Source of the DNA: JAHRAW01 sp965203265
Lineage (GTDB): Bacteria; Pseudomonadota; Gammaproteobacteria; Arenicellales; Poriferihabitantaceae
NCBI GenBank assembly: GCA_965203265.1
Contig: CBDBBV010000002.1
Span: 744,001-808,000, forward strand
Length of the DNA stretch: 64,000 nt
Direction: 5' to 3'
The notes under the pieces are model-generated. The model saw only the letters and a program-made list of their open reading frames with translations, did not search any database and was not told where the DNA came from. Shown piece by piece: positions 17,784 to 27,236 of this stretch. A program made the translations under genes and the position numbers. Every line of letters begins with the position of its first letter. Positions within the stretch are counted from its first letter, which is position 1.

Positions 17784-18599
17784 ATGTCAAGCCAAACCGC
17801 CGCCCGATTGGAAACGCCGCCCATCGCTGATGTTCAGGGGAGCGTCGATGGGCGCAATATCGCCATCGACGATGTCGGCATAAAGGATTTGCGCTACCCG
17901 CTCACGGTGACGGATCGCAGCGGGGCGCAACACACGGTGGCGTTGGTCGGCATGTATGTGTCCCTGCCGGCGCGCCACAAAGGCACCCACATGTCCCGCT
18001 TCGTCGAGGTATTGCACAACCATCGGGAGGCGGTTTCCGTGGAGTCGTTCAACGGCCTGCTGGCGGAGTTGAGCGGCCGGCTGGATGCGTCCAGCGGGCG
18101 AATCGAGCTGGCCTTTCCCTACTTCGTCTCCAAACTCGCGCCGGTGTCCGCGGCGTCGAGTCTGATGGATTATGCGGTTACCCTGATCGGCGAAATCGCT
18201 CAGGGCCGGCGCAACTCGGCGATTCGGGTGGTGGTGCCGGTAACCAGTTTGTGCCCGTGTTCCAAGGAGATTTCCGAGTACGGCGCGCATAACCAGCGCT
18301 CCCATGTAACCGTCGAGGTCGAGTCGAGGGAAACCGTTCTCATCGAGGAATTGATCGATATGGTGGAAAGTTGCGCCAGCTCCGAACTGTACGGCCTGCT
18401 CAAGCGCCCGGACGAGAAATTCATCACCGAACGCGCCTACGACAATCCCAAATTCGTCGAGGACCTGGTGCGCGATGTCGCCGCAACCTTCAACGACGAT
18501 GCGCGCATCACCCGCTACCGGGTCAGCGTGGAGAACTTCGAGTCCATCCACAACCATTCCGCCTACGCCCGCATCAGCCGCGACAAGCGCAACCGGTAA
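17784..18599 (+). CDS. folE2: GTP cyclohydrolase FolE2 (type IB)
   Basis: A 271-residue GTP cyclohydrolase I of the metal-promiscuous FolE2 family, which makes dihydroneopterin triphosphate for folate. Family features include VGMYVSLPARHKGTHMSRF, the Cys-containing PVTSLCPCSKEIS loop and the NQRSHVTVEV segment. FolE2 often lets cells make folate under zinc limitation, but here it may be the only copy. It follows dxs by 41 nt and converges on the LysR gene. Confidence 0.95.
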   Translation: MSSQTAARLETPPIADVQGSVDGRNIAIDDVGIKDLRYPLTVTDRSGAQHTVALVGMYVSLPARHKGTHMSRFVEVLHNHREAVSVESFNGLLAELSGRLDASSGRIELAFPYFVSKLAPVSAASSLMDYAVTLIGEIAQGRRNSAIRVVVPVTSLCPCSKEISEYGAHNQRSHVTVEVESRETVLIEELIDMVESCASSELYGLLKRPDEKFITERAYDNPKFVEDLVRDVAATFNDDARITRYRVSVENFESIHNHSAYARISRDKRNR

Positions 18600-18631
18600 T
18601 CAAGCGTCGAAGTCGGCTCGGCGGCGCTAGA

Positions 18632-19486
18632 TCAGGTCGCTTCTTTGGCGATGTCTCGCAGGGTATCCAGCGCCAACTCGAGCACTTCCTCGTCTCTGGG
18701 ATTGGCGGTGTACACCACATAGGCGGGCCGACGCATTTCCGGGGCGCCGCGCACCAGATGCAATTCGCCGCGCGCCACCAGCGGATCCACCATGCGCCGA
18801 GCGAAATATCCCGATCCGCCGTTTTGCCGGATGTACTGCAATCCCAACGCGCCCAGGCCTACCGAGACGGCGGGGGTTTCCAAGTCCGGAAACGCCTCGC
18901 CGTGCTGGGCGCGGAAAGTTTCCCCCCAGTCGACGAACACATAATCCTCGACCCAGCCGGGGGAGACTCGGCGCGGCTCCTTGGACGCCATCACCAGCGT
19001 TTCCTCGAACAGCGCCTCGATCACCAATCCGGCCACATGACGCGGCTGATACATGACGCAGATGTCCAGCAGGCCATCGGTCAGTTGCCGCATCAGACTG
19101 TGGGAATAGTCGGCTTGCACCTGCAGCGCCACGGTCGGCGCTTGCCGCCGCATACGCGGCATCCATTCGAGGATCATCCGCTCCCACAGGCTGACCTGCG
19201 CGCCCAATGCGAGCACGGTGCGATAACCTTCGGGCAGGATGACCTGTTGATGGGATTGCTGCCACATGCGCTCGATGCCCTCGGCGTAGCGGCGCAGTCG
19301 CTGCCCAGCGGAAGTGAGCACCACGCCGGAGCGCCCGCGAGTGAACAGTATCCGCCCGAATTGCTGCTCCATGGACTTGATGCGCCCGCTGACGGTGGAT
19401 TGGGTAACATTGAGGGTCTCGGCGGCGCGACTGAAATTGCCGCTGGCGGCGACCTCGAGGAAGGTGCGGATATGCTCGAATTTCAT
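18632..19486 (-). CDS. LysR-family transcriptional regulator
   Basis: A 284-residue LTTR. The N-terminal winged HTH (MKFEHIRTFLEVAASGNFSR and following AAETLNVTQSTVSGRIK) is classical, followed by the linker helix and a periplasmic-binding-like effector domain. ATG 19486 is chosen because it places the HTH at the N-terminus; the open frame extends 62 codons further. It is divergent from an EamA transporter across 85 bp containing a perfect palindrome, so it probably controls that exporter and itself. The effector is unknown. Confidence 0.9.
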   Translation of the reverse strand: MKFEHIRTFLEVAASGNFSRAAETLNVTQSTVSGRIKSMEQQFGRILFTRGRSGVVLTSAGQRLRRYAEGIERMWQQSHQQVILPEGYRTVLALGAQVSLWERMILEWMPRMRRQAPTVALQVQADYSHSLMRQLTDGLLDICVMYQPRHVAGLVIEALFEETLVMASKEPRRVSPGWVEDYVFVDWGETFRAQHGEAFPDLETPAVSVGLGALGLQYIRQNGGSGYFARRMVDPLVARGELHLVRGAPEMRRPAYVVYTANPRDEEVLELALDTLRDIAKEAT

Positions 19487-19498
19487 GGCGAAGGTAGC

Positions 19499-19515
19499 TA
19501 TCGGATTTTCCGATA
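19499..19515. promoter_or_regulatory. Perfect 17-bp palindrome, probable LysR operator
   Basis: TATCGGA-TTT-TCCGATA lies 13 bp upstream of the LysR start and about 57 bp upstream of the transporter start. It fits the LTTR T-N11-A dyad format. A third half-site, ATCGGA, occurs at about 19522-19527, which would suit a second, activation site. Confidence 0.65.
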
Positions 19516-19571
19516 ATATAAATCGGAAAAAACCGCTTTTCAAATGGGAAATTTCGGCGCACATTCGCCAA

Positions 19572-20579
19572 ATGGTTGCCGCCAGCAAATCGCCGAACGC
19601 CCAACCGATCTCCGGAATACCCTTGTGCGTATTCGGGCTGTTCCTGATCAGTCTGCAGGACATCATCATCAAAACCTTCAGCGACAGCTACTCGGTTCTG
19701 CAGATCGTCTTCGTGCGCGGCGTGGTCGGGGTGGTGCCGATACTCATCATCGTATGCCTCACCAGCGGCTGGCGCGGCCTCTGTCCCACTCGCCCGAAAC
19801 TGCTGTTGTGTCGGGGATTTCTCGGCTTCCTATCCTATCTGACCTACTACATGGCCATGGCCGCGCTGCCGCTGGTGGATGTGGTTACGATTTTGTTCTC
19901 GGCGCCCATTCTGGTTACCGCCATGTCGGCCCTCCTGCTGAAGGAGCCGGTGGGGGCGCGACGCTGGCTGGCGTTGTTCATCGGCTTTATCGGAGTCGTT
20001 CTGGTGGTCGGGCCGAACGGCGACTTCCGCCATCTGGCCACGCTGCTCGCCCTGTTGGCGGCCTTCGCATATGCGGGCGCGATATTGCTCACGCGCGTCA
20101 TCGGCGCCACCGAGCAACCCTGGACCATCACCCTCTACGCCATGCTCGCATTCATCATCGGCAGCGTCATCGCCAGCGCGCTGGTGGCCGTCTTCGGCGC
20201 GGAGATGGCCACGGAGCATCCGTCATTGCGCTTCCTGCTGCGCCCGTGGGTGGTGCCGCCGTTGGCAGATGGCCTGCTCATGGCGTTCCTCGGCCTGAAC
20301 GCCGCGCTGGCCTTCTACTGCCTGGTCAAGGCCTATTGGACTTCGCCGGCCAGCGTGGTGGCGCCGTTCGAATACACCTACATCATCTGGGCGGTGCTGT
20401 TCGGCTATGTGATCTGGGGAGAAGTGCCGCGAGCGACCAGCATGATCGGCGTGGCGCTGTTGATTACCTGCGGCTTCTACATTTTCTGCCGGGAACTGCA
20501 GTTGAAACAGATCGCCGGCGGTTTCACAAGGAAACGGCAGCCCACGCCGGCATTGCCGCAGGGAAGCGGCGGCGGCTGA
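19572..20579 (+). CDS. EamA/DMT-superfamily transporter
   Basis: A 335-residue inner-membrane protein with about ten hydrophobic helices arranged as two EamA repeats, for example FLGFLSYLTYYMAMAALPLV, then VVTILFSAPILVTAMSALLL, and FLGLNAALAFYCLVKAYW in the second half. Members export metabolites such as amino acids, drugs or carnitine. The ATG at 19572 is chosen because it removes about 86 residues that lie over the LysR gene. The C-terminal tail (about residues 310-335) is polar and cytoplasmic. The substrate is unknown; the divergent LysR gene may respond to it. Confidence 0.85.
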   Translation: MVAASKSPNAQPISGIPLCVFGLFLISLQDIIIKTFSDSYSVLQIVFVRGVVGVVPILIIVCLTSGWRGLCPTRPKLLLCRGFLGFLSYLTYYMAMAALPLVDVVTILFSAPILVTAMSALLLKEPVGARRWLALFIGFIGVVLVVGPNGDFRHLATLLALLAAFAYAGAILLTRVIGATEQPWTITLYAMLAFIIGSVIASALVAVFGAEMATEHPSLRFLLRPWVVPPLADGLLMAFLGLNAALAFYCLVKAYWTSPASVVAPFEYTYIIWAVLFGYVIWGEVPRATSMIGVALLITCGFYIFCRELQLKQIAGGFTRKRQPTPALPQGSGGG

Positions 20580-20609
20580 TCCGCCAAGCCGAGCCGCATT
20601 TGCCGATTC

Positions 20610-20618
20610 TGCTACAAT
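20610..20618 (+). promoter_or_regulatory. Possible extended -10 promoter of the mla operon
   Basis: TGCTACAAT matches an extended -10 element (TGnTATAAT) 43 bp before the mlaF ATG. No good -35 hexamer is seen at the expected distance. Confidence 0.35.
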
Positions 20619-20660
20619 AGCCCGCTTTTCCGCAGCCGCGCCCGCTGTCCGCCATCCAAG

Positions 20661-21488
20661 ATGACCGCGACCACTCCCACCGATTTCTTCGACGATCCCA
20701 TAGTCGAGGCCAGAGACATCCATTTTTCCTTCGGCCAACGCCCCATCTACAGCGGCCTCGACATCATCATCCCGCGCGGCAAGGTAACCGCCATCATGGG
20801 CGCCAGCGGCTGCGGCAAATCCACCTTCCTGAGCCTGATCGGCGGACGCCTGCACCCGCATCGCGGCCAGCTGCTGTTCGACGGCGCGCCCATCCCGCCG
20901 CGCGGCAGCCCATTGTTCGCCATGCGGCGCAAAATGGGCATGTTGTTCCAGAGCAGCGCCCTGTTGACCGATCTCTCGGTATTCGACAACGTGGCCTTCC
21001 CGTTGCGCGAGCAAACCGACTTGCCGGAGGCGTTGATTCGCATTGTGGTGCTGTTGAAGCTCGAAATGGTCGGCCTGCGCGGCGCTCGGTACTTACGCCC
21101 GGCGGAGTTGTCCGGCGGCATGCAAAGACGGGTGGCGCTGGCGCGAGCCATCGCGCTGGATCCGCAAATGGTCATGTATGACGAACCGTTCGTCGGCCTC
21201 GATCCCATTTCTCTGGGGGTCATCGTCAAACTGATTCGCGAATTGAACGACGCCCTCGGCCTGACCTCGGTCATCGTCACCCACGATGTAATCGAAGGCC
21301 GCAGCATCGCCGACTACCTCTACCTGATCGGCGACGGCCAAGTCATCGGGCAGGGTTCGCCAGAGGAGATGATGGCCAGCGATCTGCCGCAGGTGAAACA
21401 ATTCATGAACGGCCTGCCCGATGGCCCGGTGGGCTACCATTACCCGGCCGCAGACTACCGCGCCGACCTCGGTGGAATGCCGCAATGA
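20661..21488 (+). CDS. mlaF: Phospholipid transport ABC ATPase MlaF
   Basis: A 275-residue ATP-binding subunit of the Mla complex, which moves phospholipids between inner and outer membranes and keeps the outer leaflet asymmetric. Walker A is GASGCGKST, the signature LSGGMQRRVALARAIALD, Walker B MVMYDEPFVGLD and the switch His is in VIVTHD. It is the first gene of mlaFEDCB, overlapping mlaE by 4 nt. Confidence 0.96.
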   Translation: MTATTPTDFFDDPIVEARDIHFSFGQRPIYSGLDIIIPRGKVTAIMGASGCGKSTFLSLIGGRLHPHRGQLLFDGAPIPPRGSPLFAMRRKMGMLFQSSALLTDLSVFDNVAFPLREQTDLPEALIRIVVLLKLEMVGLRGARYLRPAELSGGMQRRVALARAIALDPQMVMYDEPFVGLDPISLGVIVKLIRELNDALGLTSVIVTHDVIEGRSIADYLYLIGDGQVIGQGSPEEMMASDLPQVKQFMNGLPDGPVGYHYPAADYRADLGGMPQ

Positions 21489-22264
21489 ATCTGCTCGCCG
21501 CGCTCGGCCGCTGGGGCATCGCCTTCGTCGCCAGATTGGGGTTGTCGTTCCTCTTTCTGCTGCGGGCGCTGGTGGGCTCGGCGCGCGCCCTGCCGCGATT
21601 TTCGCTGGTGGTCGAGCAGTTGTACGCCATCGGCGTTCTCACCATGCTGATCGTCGTGGTGTCCGGATTGTTCGTCGGCATGGTGTTGGGATTGCAAGGC
21701 TACTATCAGCTGGTCAATTTCAGCGCGGAATCCAGTCTCGGCTTGGTGGTGGCGCTGTTTCTCGTGCGCGAGCTGGGGCCGGTGCTGGCGGCGCTGTTGT
21801 TCGCCGGGCGCGCCGGCTCGGCTCTGACCGCGGAAATCGGCCTGATGAAGGCCACCGAGCAGCTCTCGGCCATGGAAATGATGGCGGTGGATCCCATGGC
21901 GCGGGTCGTCGGGCCGAGATTCATCGCCGGCCTGATCGCCATGCCCCTGCTGGCGGCGATGCTCAGCGCGGTCGGCGTGCTAGGGGGTTATTTGATCGGC
22001 CACGGCCAGTTCGGCGTCGATACCGGAGTATACTGGTCGTCCATGCAAAACGGCGTCGATCTGGTGGACGATGTGCTAAACGGCGTGATCAAAAGCGTGG
22101 TGTTCGGTTTCGTGGTAACTTGGGTGGCGTTGTTCGAGGGCTATGACGCCACACCGACCTCCGAGGGCGTCAGCCGAGCGACCACGCGAACCGTGGTAGC
22201 CTCGTCGCTGGCGGTGCTCGGCGGCGACTATATTCTCACGGCATTGATGTTTGGAGGCTTATAA
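21485..22264 (+). CDS. mlaE: Phospholipid transport permease MlaE
   Basis: A 259-residue MlaE/YrbE-family permease with about five transmembrane segments and the conserved central stretch FLVRELGPVLAALLFAGRAG followed by SALTAEIGLMKATEQ. It forms the membrane core of the Mla importer/exporter with MlaF and MlaD. It starts inside the last codons of mlaF and ends directly before mlaD. Confidence 0.96.
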   Translation: MNLLAALGRWGIAFVARLGLSFLFLLRALVGSARALPRFSLVVEQLYAIGVLTMLIVVVSGLFVGMVLGLQGYYQLVNFSAESSLGLVVALFLVRELGPVLAALLFAGRAGSALTAEIGLMKATEQLSAMEMMAVDPMARVVGPRFIAGLIAMPLLAAMLSAVGVLGGYLIGHGQFGVDTGVYWSSMQNGVDLVDDVLNGVIKSVVFGFVVTWVALFEGYDATPTSEGVSRATTRTVVASSLAVLGGDYILTALMFGGL

Positions 22265-22750
22265 ATGCAATCGCAATCGAAATTGAAGAGTATCGAAATC
22301 TGGGTCGGGATTTTCATCATCCTCGGACTGGCGGCGCTGACCATGCTGGCCATGCAAGTGAGCAGCGCCGGCAGCGGCGGCGGCCAGACCTACCGCATCA
22401 GCGCGCATTTCCAGAATGTTGGCGGCCTGAACGAAAAGGCGCCGGTGATGATCGGCGGCGTGCGCATCGGCAGAGTCGGCGAAATATCCATCGACCGGCA
22501 GAGTTATAACGCCGTAGTCGGCATGGACATAGACGCCGGTTACGACAACCTGCCCATCGACACCAGCGCCTCCATCCTCACCGCCGGACTGCTCGGCGCG
22601 CAATTTGTCGGCCTGCAGCCCGGCGCCGACGACCTCTATCTGGCCGAGGGCGACCAAGTGGAAATCACCCAATCCGCCATTCAACTGGAATCTCTGATCA
22701 GTCAATTCATGTTCAGTCAGGGCAAATCCGAGGAGGGGCAGACCCCATGA
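22265..22750 (+). CDS. mlaD: MCE-domain lipoprotein-like subunit MlaD
   Basis: A 161-residue protein with one N-terminal transmembrane helix (EIWVGIFIILGLAALTMLAM) and one MCE domain (YRISAHFQNVGGLNEKAPVM onward, with GGVRIGRVG). MlaD forms a hexameric periplasmic ring that binds phospholipid. Start and stop are tightly packed with mlaE and mlaC, and the length is close to that of E. coli MlaD. Confidence 0.95.
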   Translation: MQSQSKLKSIEIWVGIFIILGLAALTMLAMQVSSAGSGGGQTYRISAHFQNVGGLNEKAPVMIGGVRIGRVGEISIDRQSYNAVVGMDIDAGYDNLPIDTSASILTAGLLGAQFVGLQPGADDLYLAEGDQVEITQSAIQLESLISQFMFSQGKSEEGQTP

Positions 22751-23427
22751 AACCCCATCGCAAACACCCCGCCGCCATCCTGCTCGCCGCCACACTCCTG
22801 TTGGCGTCCATACCGGCGGCGGCGGCGGCGGCGGCGCTGGAAAAACCCGCGCAACTCATCGAGGAAACGGTACAAACCCTGCTCGACCAATTCACCAGCC
22901 AGCGGGAACGATTCGAGGCCGACGAACTTGCCCTGTTCGCTATGGTCGATCGGGTCGCGGTGCCGCTGTTCAACTTCGAGCGCATCGCCAAACTGGTGCT
23001 GGCGAGAAACTGGCGACAAGCGAGCGAGCAACAGCGAGCCGAATTCGCCGAACAATTCAAGAAACTGCTGATCAACACCTACGCCAGCGCGTTGTTCCAG
23101 TACACCGGCAACGAAACCGTACTCTTCACCGGCTCGAAGATCACCGAGCGCAAGGGGCGGAAATTCGCCGTGGTCAACTCCGAAGTTACTCTGAGCGGCG
23201 GCGCCCCCATACCGGTGGATTACTCGCTGATTCTCGAAGCGGCGGAAGGGGATGGCGGTAGCGACGATGGCGGCAGCTGGAAAATCTACAACCTGTCCAT
23301 CAACGGCCTCAACATGGTCACCAACTACCGCAACACATATGCCGCCGCCATCGACCAACTCGGCCTCGACGGCGTCATCGAATCCATGAAGCAAACCAAC
23401 CAGCAAACCGACGCGGCCGCCGAATGA
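22747..23427 (+). CDS. mlaC: Periplasmic phospholipid-binding protein MlaC
   Basis: A 226-residue soluble carrier of the Ttg2D/MlaC family that shuttles phospholipid between the MlaA-OmpC outer-membrane complex and MlaFEDB. It has a Sec signal peptide (AAILLAATLLLASIPAAAAA) and the family pattern around YTGNETVLFTGSKI and WKIYNLSINGLNMVTNYR. A short Gly/Asp-rich insertion (GDGGSDDGGS) sits in a loop before WKIY. Confidence 0.95.
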   Translation: MKPHRKHPAAILLAATLLLASIPAAAAAAALEKPAQLIEETVQTLLDQFTSQRERFEADELALFAMVDRVAVPLFNFERIAKLVLARNWRQASEQQRAEFAEQFKKLLINTYASALFQYTGNETVLFTGSKITERKGRKFAVVNSEVTLSGGAPIPVDYSLILEAAEGDGGSDDGGSWKIYNLSINGLNMVTNYRNTYAAAIDQLGLDGVIESMKQTNQQTDAAAE

Positions 23428-23717
23428 TCTCCGCCGAACTCACCCACGAACCCGAACTCGGCCGCATGCAACTACACGGCGCGCTCACAGTGAAAACCGC
23501 CCGCCGCCTGTTCGATCGCACGCCGCGATTTCGTTCGACAGAAACGCACCTCGATCTCGCCGCGGTGAGCGAGGCGGACAGCGCCGGACTCGCCTTGCTG
23601 CTGCACTGGTTCAATCTGGCGCAAGCCGCTCGCGGCAGATTGACCTTCACCAACGCCTCGCCGCAGTTGCGGGAAATCGCCAAGATCACCAACTTGGCCG
23701 AATTGTTCGGCGAATAG
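23424..23717 (+). CDS. mlaB: STAS-domain protein MlaB
   Basis: A 97-residue STAS-domain protein that binds MlaF and stabilises the ABC complex. The typical STAS turn appears as HLDLAAVSEADSAGLALLLH. It overlaps mlaC by 4 nt and ends the mla operon. In many gammaproteobacteria the next gene is ibaG (bolA-like); here that gene is displaced to 28485 by a surface-protein gene and a methyltransferase. Confidence 0.92.
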   Translation: MISAELTHEPELGRMQLHGALTVKTARRLFDRTPRFRSTETHLDLAAVSEADSAGLALLLHWFNLAQAARGRLTFTNASPQLREIAKITNLAELFGE

Positions 23718-23825
23718 GGCGTTTCATCCGTGCCGTGCCAACCTCGCAACGACCCTCGCCCGCGCATTTCACCACCGAAACCGCCGGAAATCCGAATTTT
23801 TCCCGAATCGGCCTCGTACAGGGCA

Positions 23826-23853
23826 TTGCCAACCGCCGCGAATGCCTTATAAT
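23826..23853 (+). promoter_or_regulatory. Promoter of barrel surface-protein gene 1
   Basis: TTGCCA at 23826-23831, a 16-bp spacer and TATAAT at 23848-23853. Hexamers, spacer length and even spacer sequence (ACCGCCGCGAATGCCT) closely match the promoters at 38650-38677 and 60102-60129. The predicted leader is about 65 nt. Confidence 0.75.
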
Positions 23854-23923
23854 TCGGCTTGGTCAACTCAAGGCGGCAGATCATTCGATTGCCGCAATCA
23901 CCCCACCCGGAGGAGAAGCACTA

Positions 23924-26900
23924 ATGAATGTCCATGCAACCGGAATGAATGTAAATCCCGTCCCCGCCCGCGTCCTTTCCCTGCGCGGCGCATCCATCCG
24001 CCGCCTCGCCTTGCTCCCCGCCGCGTTATTGGCGGCGGCGCTTGGCCTGATCGCCGCCACGCCCGCCTCCGCCGTGGTGTTGGTGAGCACCGTCGGGCAG
24101 ACCGCGTCCAACGAAGGCGGCAGAGTTTTCGCAAACCGGTGGCACCTTCAGGCGTTCACCACCGGCCGCGCCACCGACGGCTACACGCTGACCAGCATTG
24201 AGGCGCGCACCGACCAGCGCGAAAACGCCCCCAGCGAGCTGCGCGCGCAACTGTGGTCGGAGAGTAACGGGACTCCGGGTACGAAGCTCGCCGACCTCAC
24301 GGTGCCGGCCACCATCTCGGCCAACACCAATGTCAGTTTCACGGCGCCGACGAACCCCTCGCTTGAGCTTGATGCGAACACCACCTATTTCTTCGCCATC
24401 GGCGCCGTGAGCAACAATAGCCGCGACACCACTACCAGACAATTCCAGATACTGAACACGACCAGCAACAGCGAGGACAGCGGCGCCGCGGACGGCTGGA
24501 GTATCGCGGATCAAAGCCTGTTTCATGACGGTGCGAACGGCAACTTCCCGACCAGCGGCTGGCGTACCTTTACACAGACGAGAATGATCCGCATCAACGG
24601 CGAGGCCAAGTCGGGAGTGCCAGTCGCTTCCACCAACGCCAATCTGGACGACCTCGTCGTCAAGCGCGGCACCGACGTCCTCACCCTCACGCCCTCGTTC
24701 GCTGCCTCCACCCTAAATTACCGAGCTGAAGAGGTGACCAGCGATGTTTCCAGTGTGGTATTTACGCCGACCGCGGTGGAAAGCGGCGCTACCATTCAAG
24801 TCGGCAAAAGCGGCAGTCTGACAACGGTGGCCAGCGGCGCCGACAGCGGTGCCATTTCCCTAGATGTGGGTGTCAATGCCGTGTTGGTCGAGGTAACCGC
24901 CGCGGACACCACCACCACGAGAACCTACACGGTTACCATAACCCGAGCGGGGCCGCCCACGGTTTCGATTTCGGCATCGCCGACTCGAGTGCCCGAGGGG
25001 GGGATGGTAGTGGTAACGGTGCAGTTGTCGAGCGCGCTGAAGACGGCACCTACGGGGAACATCTCTATAGATTGGTTCCCAGGCGAATCTCCTGACGTCA
25101 TAACTCAGGGCGCCGCCGAAGAAAATGACATCACCCCCATCGACCCAGTTAACGTCAACATCCCCGCTGGCGAAACCACCCACACGCTTACCTACACCGC
25201 CGTTCAGGACGCCGACAACGAGGACGAAACATTAACGTTCACTCTACCGATAGAGGATGCATTGCCGTCCAACGCAATAACGTTGGGCAGTCCGACTACG
25301 GCGCTGGTTACCATCATCGACGACGAGCCGAACACCATAACCCTCTCGGCGGACAAGCGATTCGTGAATCCGGGCGGCACGGTACAGGTTGCGGCGACTC
25401 TGAACGGAGCGGTGAGCACCTATCAAGCCGCGGTGAGATTGAATGATGGGTTGGAGGATAACGATGCGAGAGCGCCGCTCGGCTACACGATCGAGCCGAC
25501 CCGCCTCGACTTCGATGCCGGTGCCACAAGCGGCCCCACCGCCACCATCACGGTGTCCGAGGACGCCGTTCCCGGCACCACCATTAGCCTCACGGCGAGC
25601 GGCGCCATCGGCAACGCCGTCTATGCACTGAGCACCAAAACCCCTCTGGAAATCACCATCGTCGCGGATCGCACTGAGCAGTTGCACGAGACCGCCCTGC
25701 CCGAAGTGGCGCGCGCCGTAGCCGGTCGCGTTACCGGCGCCATTTCCACGCGAGTGGGGCAGGTGTTGAATGGGGACGGCGGCGGCGTCTCGGCCAGCCT
25801 CGGCGGCCAGAGTACCCTGGCGGGCGCATTGGCCACCCACGCTCCAGCTCTGGCCAACGAAAACCGCTCCCTGCGCGACCTGCTGAACGGCAGCCGATTC
25901 GTCCTGCCGCTGAACGGCAACCCTAGCGGCGGCGGCGGCGGTTCGATGTCCCTGTGGGGCAGCGGCGAATACCGCGACCTGTCCAGCGAGGATAACGATC
26001 TGGAAATCGACGGCACCCTGTACGGCGCGCAAATCGGCGCGGATGTGAAATTGCGCGGTGGCTTACTGGCGGGCTTGGCGCTGTCGTGGAGTCAGGGCGA
26101 TCTGGAATACGATGATGCCAGTGCCGGCGGCAGTGCGGGCGACTACGAGGTGGATATGCAAGTCATCCATCCCTATCTCGGCGGAAGTTCGGGCTCGATG
26201 GATTGGTGGGCCACCCTCGGCTATGGCAACGGGGAAGTGGAAATCACTCCGGATATCGGCGAATCCTCATCCAACGATGTGAGTTTGCGCACCGTGGGCG
26301 TGGGCGGTAGCAGTTTGCTGTGGTTCGGCGGTCAAGAAGCGACTAACGTGCGTCTCAAGGGCGAACTCACGCAAACGCAGATGGAAGTGGATGCGAGCGA
26401 GCAAATCGCCGCCCTCTCGATAGACGCCACTCTCATACGAGTTGCCGCGGAGGCAAGCCGCACGCGCAGTCTGGCCGGCGGTGGAACCCTGTCGCCGTCC
26501 TTCTCACTCGGCGCCCGCCACGACGGCGGCGACGGCAACACCGGCACCGGCGCAGAAATCGGCGGCGGCGTGCGCTACGCCAATGCGGAAACCGGTGTAA
26601 GCGCGTCCGCCTCGGCACACGCCCTGCTCGGCCGTAGCGACTATTCGGAATGGGGCATACAGGGCACGGTGAGACTAGCCTCCGGCGCCGACGGTCAGGG
26701 CCTGTCCTTCGTAATGCGCCCCGGCTACGGCGGCGATGGTAACGGCAACACTGGCCAAATCTGGTCGAACGGCCTACGCGGCGACTCCGCCGCCCACGAT
26801 TCAAGCGCGAACGCGAGCGGTCGGCTGGAAATGAGATTGGGCTACGGCCTGTCGCCCACCGGCGAACGAAACGGCCTGCTCACGCCGTGGGGCGGCTTGG

Positions 26901-27049
26901 CACTGAAAAACGATGGCAATCGCTACCAAATGGGATTGGATTGGGCCTCCGGCGATTCCTTCACCCTGCGCCTCCACGGAGAACGCCGCGAGCACGAAAA
27001 CGCGGATGCCGATCACATCGTTCTATTGAAGGGCGAGGCGCGATTCTGA
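23924..27049 (+). CDS. Surface protein with modular passenger and C-terminal autotransporter-type beta-barrel (copy 1)
   Basis: A 1041-residue protein. ATG 23924 follows GGAGGAG, giving a signal peptide ending near TPASA (residue 50). The passenger has a choice-of-anchor-like beta domain (about 51-220), a cadherin-like beta-sandwich (about 240-350), Calx-beta-type repeats (about 350-580, each ending in a TIIDDE-like strand) and a linker LHETALPEVARAVAGRV. The last 400 residues alternate amphipathic strands and end in Phe (LLKGEARF), as in outer-membrane barrels. I infer a type V-like adhesin or surface protein. It has no poly(C) tract, unlike its two paralogs. It sits between mlaB and bolA. 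Confidence 0.8.
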   Translation: MNVHATGMNVNPVPARVLSLRGASIRRLALLPAALLAAALGLIAATPASAVVLVSTVGQTASNEGGRVFANRWHLQAFTTGRATDGYTLTSIEARTDQRENAPSELRAQLWSESNGTPGTKLADLTVPATISANTNVSFTAPTNPSLELDANTTYFFAIGAVSNNSRDTTTRQFQILNTTSNSEDSGAADGWSIADQSLFHDGANGNFPTSGWRTFTQTRMIRINGEAKSGVPVASTNANLDDLVVKRGTDVLTLTPSFAASTLNYRAEEVTSDVSSVVFTPTAVESGATIQVGKSGSLTTVASGADSGAISLDVGVNAVLVEVTAADTTTTRTYTVTITRAGPPTVSISASPTRVPEGGMVVVTVQLSSALKTAPTGNISIDWFPGESPDVITQGAAEENDITPIDPVNVNIPAGETTHTLTYTAVQDADNEDETLTFTLPIEDALPSNAITLGSPTTALVTIIDDEPNTITLSADKRFVNPGGTVQVAATLNGAVSTYQAAVRLNDGLEDNDARAPLGYTIEPTRLDFDAGATSGPTATITVSEDAVPGTTISLTASGAIGNAVYALSTKTPLEITIVADRTEQLHETALPEVARAVAGRVTGAISTRVGQVLNGDGGGVSASLGGQSTLAGALATHAPALANENRSLRDLLNGSRFVLPLNGNPSGGGGGSMSLWGSGEYRDLSSEDNDLEIDGTLYGAQIGADVKLRGGLLAGLALSWSQGDLEYDDASAGGSAGDYEVDMQVIHPYLGGSSGSMDWWATLGYGNGEVEITPDIGESSSNDVSLRTVGVGGSSLLWFGGQEATNVRLKGELTQTQMEVDASEQIAALSIDATLIRVAAEASRTRSLAGGGTLSPSFSLGARHDGGDGNTGTGAEIGGGVRYANAETGVSASASAHALLGRSDYSEWGIQGTVRLASGADGQGLSFVMRPGYGGDGNGNTGQIWSNGLRGDSAAHDSSANASGRLEMRLGYGLSPTGERNGLLTPWGGLALKNDGNRYQMGLDWASGDSFTLRLHGERREHENADADHIVLLKGEARF

Positions 27050-27114
27050 GCGTTATCTACGAATGGCGAGTATCGGGCGATGCCCGCCATTCGGGTTGCA
27101 AATCCATTGCCCAA

Positions 27115-27152
27115 GGCGGCGGCGATTCCTCAAAGCGCCGCCGCCCTTTTTT
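27115..27152 (+). terminator. Rho-independent terminator after barrel gene 1
   Basis: A 10-bp perfect GC stem (GGCGGCGGCG / CGCCGCCGCC), 11-nt loop, then C and six T residues. It is 66 nt after the stop codon. The decayed element at 28165-28377 retains a related right arm and T-run. Confidence 0.85.
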
Positions 27153-27236
27153 CATGCTTTTCATGCTGGAACAAAATTCTCCATTGGTATTCCGATGTAT
27201 GAAACACGATATGCAGAGGTAAAGGGCCATCATTCG

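Noticed and set aside
15676..17790. 704-codon open frame antisense to dxs, and similar long antisense frames at 2501-3952, 29215-30813, 48398-50029 and 49993-52299
   Set aside because: They lie exactly opposite conserved genes, have His/Arg/Gly-rich composition typical of GC-rich shadow frames, and show no recognisable domain.
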